Numbered from the stretch's first letter, positions 1 to 8,706 are shown. The stretch: 49,051 bases of DNA from Candidatus Methanoperedens sp. (GCA_027460585.1 JAPZAP010000104.1:1-49051); one strand, 5' to 3'. Numbers and translations: made by a program. The notes: a model not told the origin generated them from the letters alone.

Positions 1-1195
1 CATCCAGCCTGTAGAAAGTCCCGTCGCATTCCATAGCATCGATCACGCCGGGTATTACGACATCAGAAGCTAATGTTGTCGGGCATGGTGCAATGTCAAT
101 GCATGACATGGGTATCTCCTTGAGGTATTCAGCACACGTTGCGGGGAAATGGGAGACAAGATCAGCCGACATCACAAACGCAGCATCCACATCCCTTTCC
201 CTGAGTAGATCAACAGCCGTGTACTCACCCGGATTATATCGTGGGAATCCGCGGGCAAAGTCCAGCCCGAAGGGGTAGCCGTATAGATAAGATGCTATCT
301 GGTTAAATCCCGCCACATTGCAATGACCGCGAAGTGCTCCGATTACGAACTTGGTGTGGTTGTTGAGTTCTTTTACAAGGTTTAATGCAAGCTCGGTATT
401 CCTGTGTTTACCATATGATGATGCTAATCCCAGGCCAACGTATATCGAACCGAAGTTGGTGCTTTTCATCATCTCAAGCATCTGTTCCATAGTAGAAATG
501 GAAACTCCCGTTATCTCTTCAACCGAAGGATGAGGCTTCTTACCGTGCAGAAGTGTCAGGAGGGCTGACAGCAGTTCATAATCCGTGTTAGGTTTAAGTT
601 GCACATGCAGGTCTGAAGCATCTGCGGTGATCGACTTCCTCGGATCAACAGTGATTATAGTCCTGTCAAACCTTCCTCTCTTTGTCCAGTATCCCCGCGG
701 GAATACGCTGTAACGCGACATATGCCTTGGCATGGATTCAAGCGGATTGGCTCCCCAGTAAATCGCAAGGCTGCTCCTGAGCTTTGGCTGGCCCGCAGTG
801 GATCCGACCCTTCCGGCTTCCTGAATACCCATAGCAGTCGGCCCATGGCACTCAGTAGCGTTGGAATCAACCACTGCACCAAGGTATTCGGCAATATGCA
901 GACCCACTTCCATTGCTTCGCATGAGGTCTCACTTCCCATGAAAAGAAGAGGACGTTTTGCGTTAACAAGGATTTCGGCAGCCTTGTCCAGTGCTTCATT
1001 CCATTGCGCTTTCCTGAAGGTTCCGTTTTCTTTTATCTGCGGCTCTTTTATCCTGTGATGGCTTACAATTTCATGGAATTTGGCATTGCCCATCTTGCAG
1101 GCGTTCTTCACAGTAATGTTTTCGCCATCGTAATCCACCTGTATATCATCACATGATGCCCCGCACACCGGGCAGATAATGTTCTTGCTGATCAT
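1..1195 (-). CDS. fwdB: Formylmethanofuran dehydrogenase subunit B (partial, 3' end outside window)
   Basis: This is the molybdopterin-containing catalytic subunit that reduces CO2 to formate (or the reverse) for transfer to the FwdA active site. About 398 residues are present; the family is usually about 430, so only the last few tens are missing. The N-terminus carries the [4Fe-4S] ligands C8, C11, C15 and C33. The active-site motif ECHGPT has Cys at residue 116, where some methanogens use selenocysteine, so this is the cysteine form. ATG at 1195 is one base from the fwdD stop. It is the last gene visible in an operon that starts with a tungstate-binding protein, which favours tungsten over molybdenum as the metal; that metal choice is an inference. 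Confidence 0.95.
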   Translation of the reverse strand, partial: MISKNIICPVCGASCDDIQVDYDGENITVKNACKMGNAKFHEIVSHHRIKEPQIKENGTFRKAQWNEALDKAAEILVNAKRPLLFMGSETSCEAMEVGLHIAEYLGAVVDSNATECHGPTAMGIQEAGRVGSTAGQPKLRSSLAIYWGANPLESMPRHMSRYSVFPRGYWTKRGRFDRTIITVDPRKSITADASDLHVQLKPNTDYELLSALLTLLHGKKPHPSVEEITGVSISTMEQMLEMMKSTNFGSIYVGLGLASSYGKHRNTELALNLVKELNNHTKFVIGALRGHCNVAGFNQIASYLYGYPFGLDFARGFPRYNPGEYTAVDLLRERDVDAAFVMSADLVSHFPATCAEYLKEIPMSCIDIAPCPTTLASDVVIPGVIDAMECDGTFYRLD

Positions 1196-1196
1196 G

Positions 1197-1592
1197 TTAT
1201 CTCCTTCCTGCATAGAGTTTCAATACAATGTCTTCTGCAGTTTTCACTTCTTCTTCCGTGGCTTCTATGAACACCGGACTTCCCTTGTAGAGAGGAGACC
1301 CTGTGGAGAAAGTCTCAGGTTCTACAACCACATTTGGCCATATCGATCTTGGCATGAATATCTGTTCCTCTGTCACCGAATCCTCACATTTTGCAGTGAC
1401 AACGACCTCGCGCGTTTCATCACGTGAAATTATCTTAACACGCTGCGGACAGCCAAGTTCTTTGAATATCCTGGGATGGATCACCGCCACCGCACATTCC
1501 TCCTGGTATTCAGGTGAAAGTTTGTCTCCGCCCTTGGCAAGCCTGCCTTCGTTAATCGTGCTTCCTGAGTTCAATAATACCCTGATCCTCAT
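1197..1592 (-). CDS. fwdD: Formylmethanofuran dehydrogenase subunit D
   Basis: A 131-residue molybdopterin-dinucleotide-binding subunit, the small beta-barrel partner that in many relatives is the C-terminal domain of formate dehydrogenases. The start MRIRVLLNSG and the region around 'ECAVAVIHPRIFKELG' fit FwdD. Length is typical of the family. Three bases separate it from the fwdC stop upstream and it abuts fwdB downstream, so translation is probably coupled. Together FwdB and FwdD hold the tungstopterin cofactor at the CO2-reducing site. Confidence 0.93.
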   Translation of the reverse strand: MRIRVLLNSGSTINEGRLAKGGDKLSPEYQEECAVAVIHPRIFKELGCPQRVKIISRDETREVVVTAKCEDSVTEEQIFMPRSIWPNVVVEPETFSTGSPLYKGSPVFIEATEEEVKTAEDIVLKLYAGRR

Positions 1593-1595
1593 TCT

Positions 1596-2414
1596 TCACA
1601 CCTCCTCATTGGCATCTTTTGATGCATACAAAATTCCTTTTGGTGATTTACTTATCGCATAGTCGCCCGTGAATTTCATGAATTCTCCTGACAGCACCGT
1701 TTCACCGGCTTTCGGGTTCTTTTCAGTGCCTGCATACTCAAATCCTGGCGATAATTGTTTGATCTTCCCGCTTACGACAAAAATACCGCCTGACATTTGC
1801 GCGCCCACGCCGCGAATGGCATCGCCTTTTACGACAATCAGGCCATTATTCATTCTTATCCCTGCGAAATTCTCAACGCTTCCGCCAACATGGATCTCTC
1901 CGCCGCTCATTCCGCCTCCGAGCTGGCTCCTGGCGTTACCGTCGATAATTATCTTCCCTCCATTCATTCCGCGCCAGCTTCCCCTGTAGGCGCACCCAAC
2001 GTGGTCGCCGGCATTTCCAATTATATGCAAAGTCCCGCCCTTCATCTCCATGCCAGCCCATGAGCCTGCATCGCCTTTCACGAGGATACTTCCTCCTGTC
2101 ATTTCAGAGCCCACATGCATGCCAGCAGAGCCTTCTACCACTATCTCACCAGCATTCATGCCATGTCCGATATGCTTCACCCTGGGGACATCACCCTGGA
2201 CAATGATCTTTGTATCCGCCGCTGCGCTACCTGCGCTTCCTTCAACATCGAAGAACTCGGAAAGCGCAAGTTGTTTTGCTCCCTGCCACACGATCATCTC
2301 TTCTATTTCACTTGTCGTTTTTCCCGCAAAGATATCCGGGTTTATTACCTCTGCTTCTACCATGATATCGATGCTTCCTTTTGGCCGCAGTATTATTTCA
2401 GTCATCACTTTCAC
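1596..2414 (-). CDS. fwdC: Formylmethanofuran dehydrogenase subunit C
   Basis: A 272-residue protein made largely of the glutamate-synthase alpha-subunit C-terminal (GXGXG) beta-helix fold. The repeats are visible as successive 'G-x-I-x-V-x-G-x-A' turns such as MNAGEIVVEG, MTGGSILVKG, MNGGKIIIDG and MSGGEIHVGG. In the enzyme complex this subunit is a structural scaffold between the FwdA amidohydrolase and the FwdB/D module. Its ATG at 2414 overlaps the fwdA stop by 4 bases (ATGA), the usual sign of translational coupling. Confidence 0.95.
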   Translation of the reverse strand: MKVMTEIILRPKGSIDIMVEAEVINPDIFAGKTTSEIEEMIVWQGAKQLALSEFFDVEGSAGSAAADTKIIVQGDVPRVKHIGHGMNAGEIVVEGSAGMHVGSEMTGGSILVKGDAGSWAGMEMKGGTLHIIGNAGDHVGCAYRGSWRGMNGGKIIIDGNARSQLGGGMSGGEIHVGGSVENFAGIRMNNGLIVVKGDAIRGVGAQMSGGIFVVSGKIKQLSPGFEYAGTEKNPKAGETVLSGEFMKFTGDYAISKSPKGILYASKDANEEV

Positions 2415-4186
2415 CTCACCACGATCGCTTCAAGAGGTTTGTTTACCTGCACAGGCGAAGGATTACGAATATACTTGTCAGGTACCGGGTAATTCGCAAA
2501 GCCCAGGGTGTAGTACTTGAACCACTGTTTAACGTCTTTCAACATTTCTTTCTCAATCCCGTCATCCATATGAGCTTCGCTGAAGAATGTCCTTCCCTGG
2601 GGAACCGATAGAATCTGCCCGTCCTGTGCCACAACTCCGCCGTCCTTTATGGTGTAAGCGGCATTCTGGAACCCTCGTATGATCTTTGTATAGTCATTAG
2701 CATCAAATGTCGCCGGATCGAAGTCGTATATGGTAACATCTCCATCCGCTCCTGCTCCAAGGTGTCCTTTCCTGTGAGCTATCCCGACAGTCTTTGCAGG
2801 ATTTGCCCTTGTAAGGATCGCTATATCGTTAAGTGTCATCTCCCGGTCAGTGCCACCAAGGCTGCTTCTATCCTGCGCCCACTTGTGGCATTGCGCAAAA
2901 GTGGCATCTCTTGCTTTCTTTGACATGAGCCATGTGATAACCTGCGGGTATTTTGTGAATGGACCTCCGTTAGGATGGTCTGTTGTCATAATGGTCTTCC
3001 AGGGATCGTTGACAAGAAGCAATAGCTCAAGCCCTATAGCCCATTCCACGCTGTGTACCGGATTTGCTTTCAGGTAATTGAATGAAAGTATGCCAGAACC
3101 ACACTCAAGCTCAATGTCCTTATTAGACCACTTGTTGCCGGTTAATTTATAAAGATGATGTATTGCAGGTCCATCCCCGGTCATTACGGTTGCAGGCCCG
3201 AAGGGAACAGCGCCATTATCAATCACTACATGATCCGTCTTATTTACATAATCTATAATACCCTTTGCCCCGGACTCAAAATCTCCCCATGAAGTACCAC
3301 CGAACGAGTTGAACTGGGCATGCGCCATATATACACTCTGTTTTCTCTGTGGATCGATTTTTGTCTTTTGCCATTCTACATCCATCTTGCATTTGACTTT
3401 CACATCTCGTGTCACTTCAAGAGAATCCCTTGTAGTTTCCCAGCATCCGGGATGTCCCAGATTATTGGCATGAAGGTGCAATGACATGGGCATTCCCAGC
3501 ATTTCGTTTACTTCTGCAAGTCCGTGAATAACTTCCCTTGGAGTTATCCCAAAATGTATATTTGGCTCATCAAGGGAACTCACGTTTTGTCCCCAGCCCC
3601 AGTTCTCAACCCCCGCCGGATTGACGCACTTTATGCCGTATGCTTTATGCGTTCTCATCATCCATGCGGTGTATGCTGCGGCTTTCTCGATGTTCCCTTC
3701 CTTGAGGTAGCGCATAATGAACCAGTTATTGCCAAGTACCAGATATCCGCCCATGTCCAGGATAGGTGTGTTGCGAATCTCTTCATGGGTATGCCGGGCT
3801 TCCATAGGAGGTATCGCCGCTTCAAAGACTGTTGTATATCCCATTTTTGCATAATCATAGCCCTGGACGTAAACCGAAGGCACAGTATTCCCGCTGCCGC
3901 TGTGAGTGATGTCCGTTTTCTTTGTCACCCATTTATAGCGGTCTTCGGGACACATCATCCTTCCTCCATTCACCTTTGCGCCGGCGACATGAGAGTGCGA
4001 ATCAACCCCTCCTGGCATTACCGTCTTGCCCTTTGCATCAATAACTTTTGCATCCCGCAAGCTGCTGCCTTTGAGATCATCTACGATCTTACCATCTTTG
4101 ATAAATATGTCTTTTATTTCCCCATCAATTTCATTCAACGGATCAAAAACATATCCGTTTCTAATAACCATTGTGCCTGGCATCAT
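2411..4186 (-). CDS. fwdA: Formylmethanofuran dehydrogenase subunit A (amidohydrolase subunit)
   Basis: This 591-residue subunit condenses formate with methanofuran at a binuclear metal centre (or hydrolyses formyl-methanofuran in the reverse direction). It has amidohydrolase landmarks: the HxH pair H64/H66 in 'GGVDSHSHVAGAK', a likely carboxylated lysine K186 in 'YGIKCVNPAG', H237/H239 in 'SLHLHANN' and D403 in 'TTDHPNGGPF'. Residue roles are assigned by analogy to the Methanothermobacter enzyme, not tested. It overlaps fwdF by 4 bases upstream and fwdC by 4 bases downstream. Confidence 0.96.
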   Translation of the reverse strand: MMPGTMVIRNGYVFDPLNEIDGEIKDIFIKDGKIVDDLKGSSLRDAKVIDAKGKTVMPGGVDSHSHVAGAKVNGGRMMCPEDRYKWVTKKTDITHSGSGNTVPSVYVQGYDYAKMGYTTVFEAAIPPMEARHTHEEIRNTPILDMGGYLVLGNNWFIMRYLKEGNIEKAAAYTAWMMRTHKAYGIKCVNPAGVENWGWGQNVSSLDEPNIHFGITPREVIHGLAEVNEMLGMPMSLHLHANNLGHPGCWETTRDSLEVTRDVKVKCKMDVEWQKTKIDPQRKQSVYMAHAQFNSFGGTSWGDFESGAKGIIDYVNKTDHVVIDNGAVPFGPATVMTGDGPAIHHLYKLTGNKWSNKDIELECGSGILSFNYLKANPVHSVEWAIGLELLLLVNDPWKTIMTTDHPNGGPFTKYPQVITWLMSKKARDATFAQCHKWAQDRSSLGGTDREMTLNDIAILTRANPAKTVGIAHRKGHLGAGADGDVTIYDFDPATFDANDYTKIIRGFQNAAYTIKDGGVVAQDGQILSVPQGRTFFSEAHMDDGIEKEMLKDVKQWFKYYTLGFANYPVPDKYIRNPSPVQVNKPLEAIVVR

Positions 4187-5286
4187 GCCACCTCCTTTTT
4201 CTCAATTTGGATCGCATTTTTCATCTGTTCCGGAGTTATGACCTTATACTCGTAGGATTTTGGTAAATCCCTTTTCTCAAGCCATATCGCATCCGTGGGA
4301 CATATCATGCTGCATGTGGCACATGAGCCGCATACTTCCTGATCCACTACTTTCACTTTGCCGTTCTCAACCTCAAGCAGCGGCTTGATGTCGATTTCAT
4401 TCAGATGTCCGGCCCCAAGATAAGGATCCGATAAAGAGTTAACGGGACAGGCAATTACGCAGTTGCCACATCCGAGGCATGCCTCCTCGTCCGTGATGAG
4501 CGTTGAGGTCAGGATAGGTCTCGGAGTTGCATGCGCGGTTAGCTTTTTCTCAAATATCTGTTTTTTCTTCATATCAGGAACTATTGCAGTCTTCCTAACT
4601 GTTATTGCTCCCACCGGGCAGGCCACGGAACAGGCGCCGCAGTATATGCAGGCGTCAGGCCTGTGTGTAACTTTCTCGACCCTTTCCCCAGCCTTCCATT
4701 CCTTGTTAAAAAGAGCATCGCACGGACAGGTATTCACGCAGGTGCGGCATGCCTGGCACACACTCTCATCCCTTGAAAATTCCCCTGAAAATGGTTTTTC
4801 CATTGTTATAGCTTCGACCGGACAAATGGAGGCGCACCATCCGCAATGCACGCAGCATTTCTGGTCGATCATGGTTTTTCCTTCTATGCTGAGGCTTCCA
4901 TCCTGGGCAAGCTTGCGCTTTTGCACTTCGATACATTCCTGCGGGCATACTTCTTCGCACATCCCGCAGCGGACGCATTTTTCATTAACTATAGTGGGCT
5001 TCAAAGACCCGTAGAGGTAGGAATCGTCCATCTCAGCCTTGCCTGCTTTTCGTACTTCAAGCGCACCTGTGGGGCATACCTTTGAACACATACCGCATAC
5101 GAGACATCCACCTTTTCCTTTCTGGAGAAAGTCCTTGTTGATAAGCCCCCGTGCTACCGCTCCCACAGAACCTATCACCAGATCGTCTTTGGGACACATC
5201 ATCGTACATGTCGCACATCCTATACACTTTTCCGGAAGATATACCAGAGTCTTATCTTCCTTTGTTTCAAACACTACCTCTTTCAT
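4183..5286 (-). CDS. fwdF: Formylmethanofuran dehydrogenase polyferredoxin subunit F
   Basis: A 367-residue polyferredoxin. Eight consecutive CxxCxxCxxxC(P) motifs can be counted (first CIGCATCTMMC, last CGSCATCSMIC), enough for eight [4Fe-4S] clusters arranged as four double-cluster units. In characterised Fwd complexes this subunit wires electrons to the tungstopterin site. A clear Shine-Dalgarno sequence AAGGAG sits upstream of ATG 5286. It is downstream of the FmdE-like gene by 3 bases and upstream of fwdA with a 4-base overlap. Confidence 0.95.
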   Translation of the reverse strand: MKEVVFETKEDKTLVYLPEKCIGCATCTMMCPKDDLVIGSVGAVARGLINKDFLQKGKGGCLVCGMCSKVCPTGALEVRKAGKAEMDDSYLYGSLKPTIVNEKCVRCGMCEEVCPQECIEVQKRKLAQDGSLSIEGKTMIDQKCCVHCGWCASICPVEAITMEKPFSGEFSRDESVCQACRTCVNTCPCDALFNKEWKAGERVEKVTHRPDACIYCGACSVACPVGAITVRKTAIVPDMKKKQIFEKKLTAHATPRPILTSTLITDEEACLGCGNCVIACPVNSLSDPYLGAGHLNEIDIKPLLEVENGKVKVVDQEVCGSCATCSMICPTDAIWLEKRDLPKSYEYKVITPEQMKNAIQIEKKEVA

Positions 5287-5289
5287 TTG

Positions 5290-5970
5290 TTACTCCTTTA
5301 ATACTCCAATATTTTCCATACAGGCAAGGCACAGAGCCCCACCGTTTTTCTGAACAAAACTCTCACCGCAATTGATACACAGAGCTATACGTTTGTCTGG
5401 TTTCTTCGGCAATTCAATGTCCATGAATTTATATGAGTACACACTTTCCCCGGCATCTATCAGCAGGGAGATAGCCTCTTCGTGAGGAACTTTCCCGGTA
5501 TTCATGTACCATTCATGAAGTCTGGGATATTGCACCGTTTTTGCAGGATCAAGCACTATCCTGACGCTTCTAACCAGCATCTGATCTTCTGGCGCTTTCT
5601 TGTTGACAACGACTGCCATCTTGCCAAAGTCCCTGATCTTCAGTTTCTTGTTCCCGATAGTGCACCCGGCAAGGATCTGGAACGGGTCCGGAAGGCAGCT
5701 ATACGTTTCACAGGCGACGTACAGTTGTTCTCCGGGATCGGCTTCCAGCAGCCTTTTTGCGATGTTGAGCATCTGAATCCCAATGAATGCGCCTGTGCTA
5801 AGATATCCGTGGAATGAACTCACCTGCTTTATCTGAAAAAGAAGATAGGGATCAGTGATTTTTTTTAAGACATCATCCATGAAGATTTCCTTTCCCGGAT
5901 TTACTTTGAAAGGGTTGCCATAATCTGAATGGATGCAAACACGGGGAGCAGATTTATTCAAATTTGTCAC
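5290..5970 (-). CDS. FmdE family protein (formylmethanofuran dehydrogenase subunit E-like)
   Basis: An FmdE-domain protein of up to 226 residues with the family core 'ACETYSCLPDPFQ..AGCTIGN' and a C-terminal four-cysteine zinc-ribbon-like element (CINC ... CLAC). FmdE proteins are found with molybdenum and tungsten formylmethanofuran dehydrogenases, but their function is not settled. The usual HGHxCPG motif reads HGYLSTG here, so the second His and the Cys are missing. The longest frame starts at GTG 5970. A GAGGTGA box placed 5 bases before TTG 5961 makes that start equally likely, and ATG 5880 with an AAGGAAAT box is a third option. It lies between tupA and fwdF in the operon. Confidence 0.82.
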   Translation of the reverse strand: MTNLNKSAPRVCIHSDYGNPFKVNPGKEIFMDDVLKKITDPYLLFQIKQVSSFHGYLSTGAFIGIQMLNIAKRLLEADPGEQLYVACETYSCLPDPFQILAGCTIGNKKLKIRDFGKMAVVVNKKAPEDQMLVRSVRIVLDPAKTVQYPRLHEWYMNTGKVPHEEAISLLIDAGESVYSYKFMDIELPKKPDKRIALCINCGESFVQKNGGALCLACMENIGVLKE

Positions 5971-5986
5971 CTCTAAAGAAATATTT

Positions 5987-6877
5987 TCAGGGACTGGTTA
6001 CGTTGCCAGCGTCTTCTTCAGGAACGAAAAGCGCTTCCCCGAATTTATCCTTGCCATAATTTCTTATGATGTCCTGTCCCTGCGCAGATGTCGCATAGTT
6101 AATATATTTCATTGCAAGGTCGTATTTCACATTAGGGAATTTGGCAGGATTCACAGCCATGACATGATAAGGATTGAACAGATATTTCTGGTCAGACTCG
6201 AAAAGGATAGTCAGTTTTATTTTATCTTTCATTGCAAGATAAGTTCCCCGGTCTGAGAGCGTATAGCCATTCATTATGTCGGCAGTCGTGATAGTGTCTC
6301 CCATACCTTTTCCTATTGATTGGTACCATGTTCCTGCCGGGGTGATGTTAGCGGATTTCCAAATCGATAATTCCATTATCTGTGTGCCTGAATTGTCGCC
6401 TCTGGACACGAATGGTGACTGCTTTGCTGCGACCTTCCTGAACGCATCGGTTGCATTGCTTGCATTCCTGATCCCCGCAGGGTCATTATCAGGTCCGATG
6501 ATCACGAAATAATTGTACATCATATAAGTGCGATTAATGAAACTTCCGTTAGCTACGGCTTTTAATTCAGCCTGTACTGCATGAACCATTAATACGTCTG
6601 CTGCACCGAGTTCGCCATTGGCTATTGCCTTGCCTGTACCCTCGCATAGCGTTGATATTTTTACATTATTTTCCTGCTCGAACTTTTTGTTAAAGACGTC
6701 CAGCAGCCCTGTATCGCATGTAGAAGTTGTTGTGGATAAACGCAATTCCGAGGGAGAGGAAGTTGTTGTTGGAGTTGAGGTCGGAGTTGTATTCCCAGCC
6801 GGTGCCTGCTGGACGCAGCCAGCAAAAAGTGATATCAAAACTGATACTAATAATATCTTTGCAAATAGATTCTTCAT
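5987..6877 (-). CDS. tupA: Tungstate-binding lipoprotein, ABC transporter substrate-binding protein (TupA-like)
   Basis: A 296-residue extracytoplasmic binding protein. A signal peptide ends in the lipobox LFAGC (Cys21), followed by a Thr/Ser/Pro-rich linker to residue about 43. The mature protein opens with LSTTTSTCDTGLLD, where TTTST is the oxyanion-binding signature of TupA-type tungstate receptors, and it contains RGDNSGTQ later. It is the first gene of the fwd operon, 16 bases before the FmdE-like gene. That placement links tungstate capture with synthesis of the tungsten enzyme. No TupB permease or TupC ATPase gene is in the window. A Shine-Dalgarno-like GGCGGT precedes ATG 6877. Confidence 0.9.
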   Translation of the reverse strand: MKNLFAKILLVSVLISLFAGCVQQAPAGNTTPTSTPTTTSSPSELRLSTTTSTCDTGLLDVFNKKFEQENNVKISTLCEGTGKAIANGELGAADVLMVHAVQAELKAVANGSFINRTYMMYNYFVIIGPDNDPAGIRNASNATDAFRKVAAKQSPFVSRGDNSGTQIMELSIWKSANITPAGTWYQSIGKGMGDTITTADIMNGYTLSDRGTYLAMKDKIKLTILFESDQKYLFNPYHVMAVNPAKFPNVKYDLAMKYINYATSAQGQDIIRNYGKDKFGEALFVPEEDAGNVTSP

Positions 6878-6889
6878 ATTATTACCGCC

Positions 6890-6909
6890 TTATGTTTACT
6901 CAAACATAA
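6890..6909 (-). promoter_or_regulatory. Candidate ModE/TupR-type operator of the tup-fwd operon
   Basis: The 20 bases TTATGTTTACTCAAACATAA form a perfect inverted repeat (8-bp arms, 4-base spacer) 12 bases before the tupA start codon. Read on the minus strand the site is GTTATGTTT-N4-AAACATAA, reminiscent of the bacterial ModE box (CGTTATAT...ATATAACG). An AT-rich TATA-like stretch lies at about 6911-6923 on the minus-strand side. The palindrome would therefore cover the expected transcription start, a position suited to repression. The nearby ModE-like gene is the obvious candidate ligand-dependent binder; this is inference. Confidence 0.55.
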
Positions 6910-6986
6910 CGCATATTAATAAAAGTTTCGAAAAAAGTCTGATAATTATATTTGCTTAATTCTTTTCAAGAACAATGGAAATTCAA

Positions 6987-7053
6987 GACAGGATAGACAG
7001 GATTGACAGGATACGAGCAAATTGCATATCCTGTTTATCCTGTAAATCCTGTC
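6987..7053. repeat. Imperfect inverted repeat of GACAGGAT units
   Basis: Three tandem variants of 'GACAGGAT(T/A)' on one side are mirrored by 'ATCCTGT(T/A)' units on the other around a short centre near 7018-7028. The element sits between the ModE-like gene stop and the tup-fwd promoter. It could fold as a stem in the mRNA of the upstream operon and help end transcription. It also resembles dispersed palindromic repeats of the kind seen elsewhere in this window. Confidence 0.6.
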
Positions 7054-7080
7054 AAAAGAATAGAGTGCAGAAAATATAAT

Positions 7081-7626
7081 TCACTCTTTCCCGATCATAA
7101 CTTCCGTAGCCTTTACGATCGCTGCAACCGTATCGTCTTTCTTAAGATCGAGAGAATCCGCAGCCTCTTTTGTAATTACAGCGGTTATTATCGTCGGTTC
7201 GATCGCTATCTTTACTTTTGCGATGAGACCTTCCTTCTCGACTTCAAGCACCTTTCCCTTCATCTGGTTCCTTGCCGATATTTTCATGCCAATCACCTCC
7301 CAGAAAGTTTTATCATAGATGGTTTCCGTTAATATATTCTGGTAATTATTATATTCTTCAAGTAAGGATATTGATTTCTGTGTAAGGAACGTACCCTGGT
7401 CCATGCCCCCTCGTTTTTTTATAATTATTGGTTCCCCGATTATCTCCTCGATCTCTTTGAGAAGAAGCCATGCATGTTTATAAGATATACCCATTTTCTT
7501 ACATGCCTTATTTAATGACCCCTCATCATTTATCGCTTTTAAAAGAGCCGCTTTTCCCTCCCCGATAATCGGCTCGTCTTTGTCGCTTACCAGCCACAAT
7601 TTAGCCCTGGCAAGAGTTCGTGTCAT
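7081..7626 (-). CDS. ModE-like molybdate/tungstate-responsive transcriptional regulator
   Basis: 181 residues in two parts. Residues about 5-80 are the LysR-like winged helix of ModE (SLNKACKKMGISYKHAWLLLKEIEE, then the 'KKRGGMDQGT' wing). Residues about 115-180 are one Mop/TOBE oxyanion-binding domain (SARNQMKGKVLEVEKEGLIAKVKI..). The order DNA-binding then Mop is that of ModE, with a single rather than a double Mop domain, so a dimer would be needed to form the binding sites. It overlaps the roadblock gene by 4 bases and lies upstream of the tungstate/fwd operon, its likely target. Confidence 0.88.
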   Translation of the reverse strand: MTRTLARAKLWLVSDKDEPIIGEGKAALLKAINDEGSLNKACKKMGISYKHAWLLLKEIEEIIGEPIIIKKRGGMDQGTFLTQKSISLLEEYNNYQNILTETIYDKTFWEVIGMKISARNQMKGKVLEVEKEGLIAKVKIAIEPTIITAVITKEAADSLDLKKDDTVAAIVKATEVMIGKE

Positions 7627-7988
7627 AACTCCTTTATCTTTTGTGCGGCTTTTTGGACATTCATAATTACAAGACCCATCTGGACATTCCTGCCAGTCAA
7701 TGCGATGAGGAGGGCATGCTCGCCGGCTCGGACGGTTACCACCATATGATTCTTTGATTCATATAATAGCATATCGATATTCTCACCTGAGAGTTCTTCC
7801 ATGGTATCACCGGCACGTTTATAGGTAGCTGCTCCATAAGCCGCAAATATTTCCTTTTGCCTTAAATCCGACCTGGTGCACGCCATGATTAGCCCATCAT
7901 GCGTCACGATAGCAGTGCTAATGATGTCCCCGGTGGAATTTTCCAATTCTGAAAGTGCAATTAAATACAATTCGGCTTTGGTGGTCAT
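7623..7988 (-). CDS. Roadblock/LC7 domain protein
   Basis: A 121-residue single-domain protein of the Roadblock/LC7 (MglB-like) family. Visible features are 'ALSELENSTGDIISTAIVTHDGLIMACT', the central strand 'NHMVVTVRAGEHALLIALTGRNVQMGLVI' and a C-terminal helix. Such proteins dimerise and usually regulate small GTPases or act as scaffolds; no GTPase gene is adjacent. It lies in an operon between a 7-TM protein (7-base gap) and the ModE-like regulator (4-base overlap), suggesting a membrane-signal relay. Its specific role is unknown. Confidence 0.85.
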   Translation of the reverse strand: MTTKAELYLIALSELENSTGDIISTAIVTHDGLIMACTRSDLRQKEIFAAYGAATYKRAGDTMEELSGENIDMLLYESKNHMVVTVRAGEHALLIALTGRNVQMGLVIMNVQKAAQKIKEL

Positions 7989-7995
7989 GTCAAGT

Positions 7996-8706
7996 TCACG
8001 AGATTCGATTGGACAAATTAATAAACATTTTTCTCAGGACAATCATGGACATAATCGCAAACACACCGAATAATGTCTCCATTATCTCACGTATGGAATA
8101 AGGCACGGGACAACTCAGATTGTTGAGCAATCCCAGGAATTTCCATAAAAGGGCAAAAATAGCTGCAAAATGGAAAAACATATAGAAATTTATAAAACCT
8201 CCTGTTGATTTTATTCCAAGCAAATATGTCGTATAGATAGTAATTGAACTCCCAATTATCCATACAATATTTTCCAGGTTAGACATTATGCCTGTAATTT
8301 CTTCTGTTCTTTTCCCGGAAAAAATGAGGAATATGAAGATGACCGGAACCAGGAACATCAATGCAAACGGGGGAATGATCATCGGTCCTGAAATCGTTTT
8401 TCTCATATATAATTTAATATATATGAAGATCATGGCAGAAGTCATAAATATTGCAGACCACACGCCGAAGATGTATCTTACTGAGTCTAAGAACGGCGAT
8501 TTGGTCAGGTGACCCAGTTCACGTACACCGAAAAATAAAAAAGTCATAAATAAGAAAGACCATACCAATTCACCCACATTCCAGATATGCCGGTACCTGT
8601 ATGCTGATATGACAAGGATGAGGGATCCCCACCAGAAAATGTTGGAGAGGATAACGTGTAATCCGATGGTTTCTTCGACCCCATACAAAAAAGAATTCTC
8701 AATCAT
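7996..8706 (-). CDS. Seven-transmembrane-helix protein of unknown function
   Basis: 236 residues with about seven hydrophobic segments (near residues 18-36, 43-60, 76-97, 107-127, 145-164, 170-193 and 206-226) and short loops. It has no kinase or other cytoplasmic output domain. The layout resembles the N-terminal 7-TM sensor module of some archaeal histidine kinases, but here it stands alone. It is the first gene of an operon with a roadblock protein and a ModE-like regulator, so it may sense a signal and pass it to the roadblock partner. This role is inferred only from context. Confidence 0.75.
   Translation of the reverse strand: MIENSFLYGVEETIGLHVILSNIFWWGSLILVISAYRYRHIWNVGELVWSFLFMTFLFFGVRELGHLTKSPFLDSVRYIFGVWSAIFMTSAMIFIYIKLYMRKTISGPMIIPPFALMFLVPVIFIFLIFSGKRTEEITGIMSNLENIVWIIGSSITIYTTYLLGIKSTGGFINFYMFFHFAAIFALLWKFLGLLNNLSCPVPYSIREIMETLFGVFAIMSMIVLRKMFINLSNRIS

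Noticed and set aside
722-5375. Plus-strand frames across the fwd operon
   Set aside because: They lie opposite well-recognised fwd genes and show no domain or start signals.
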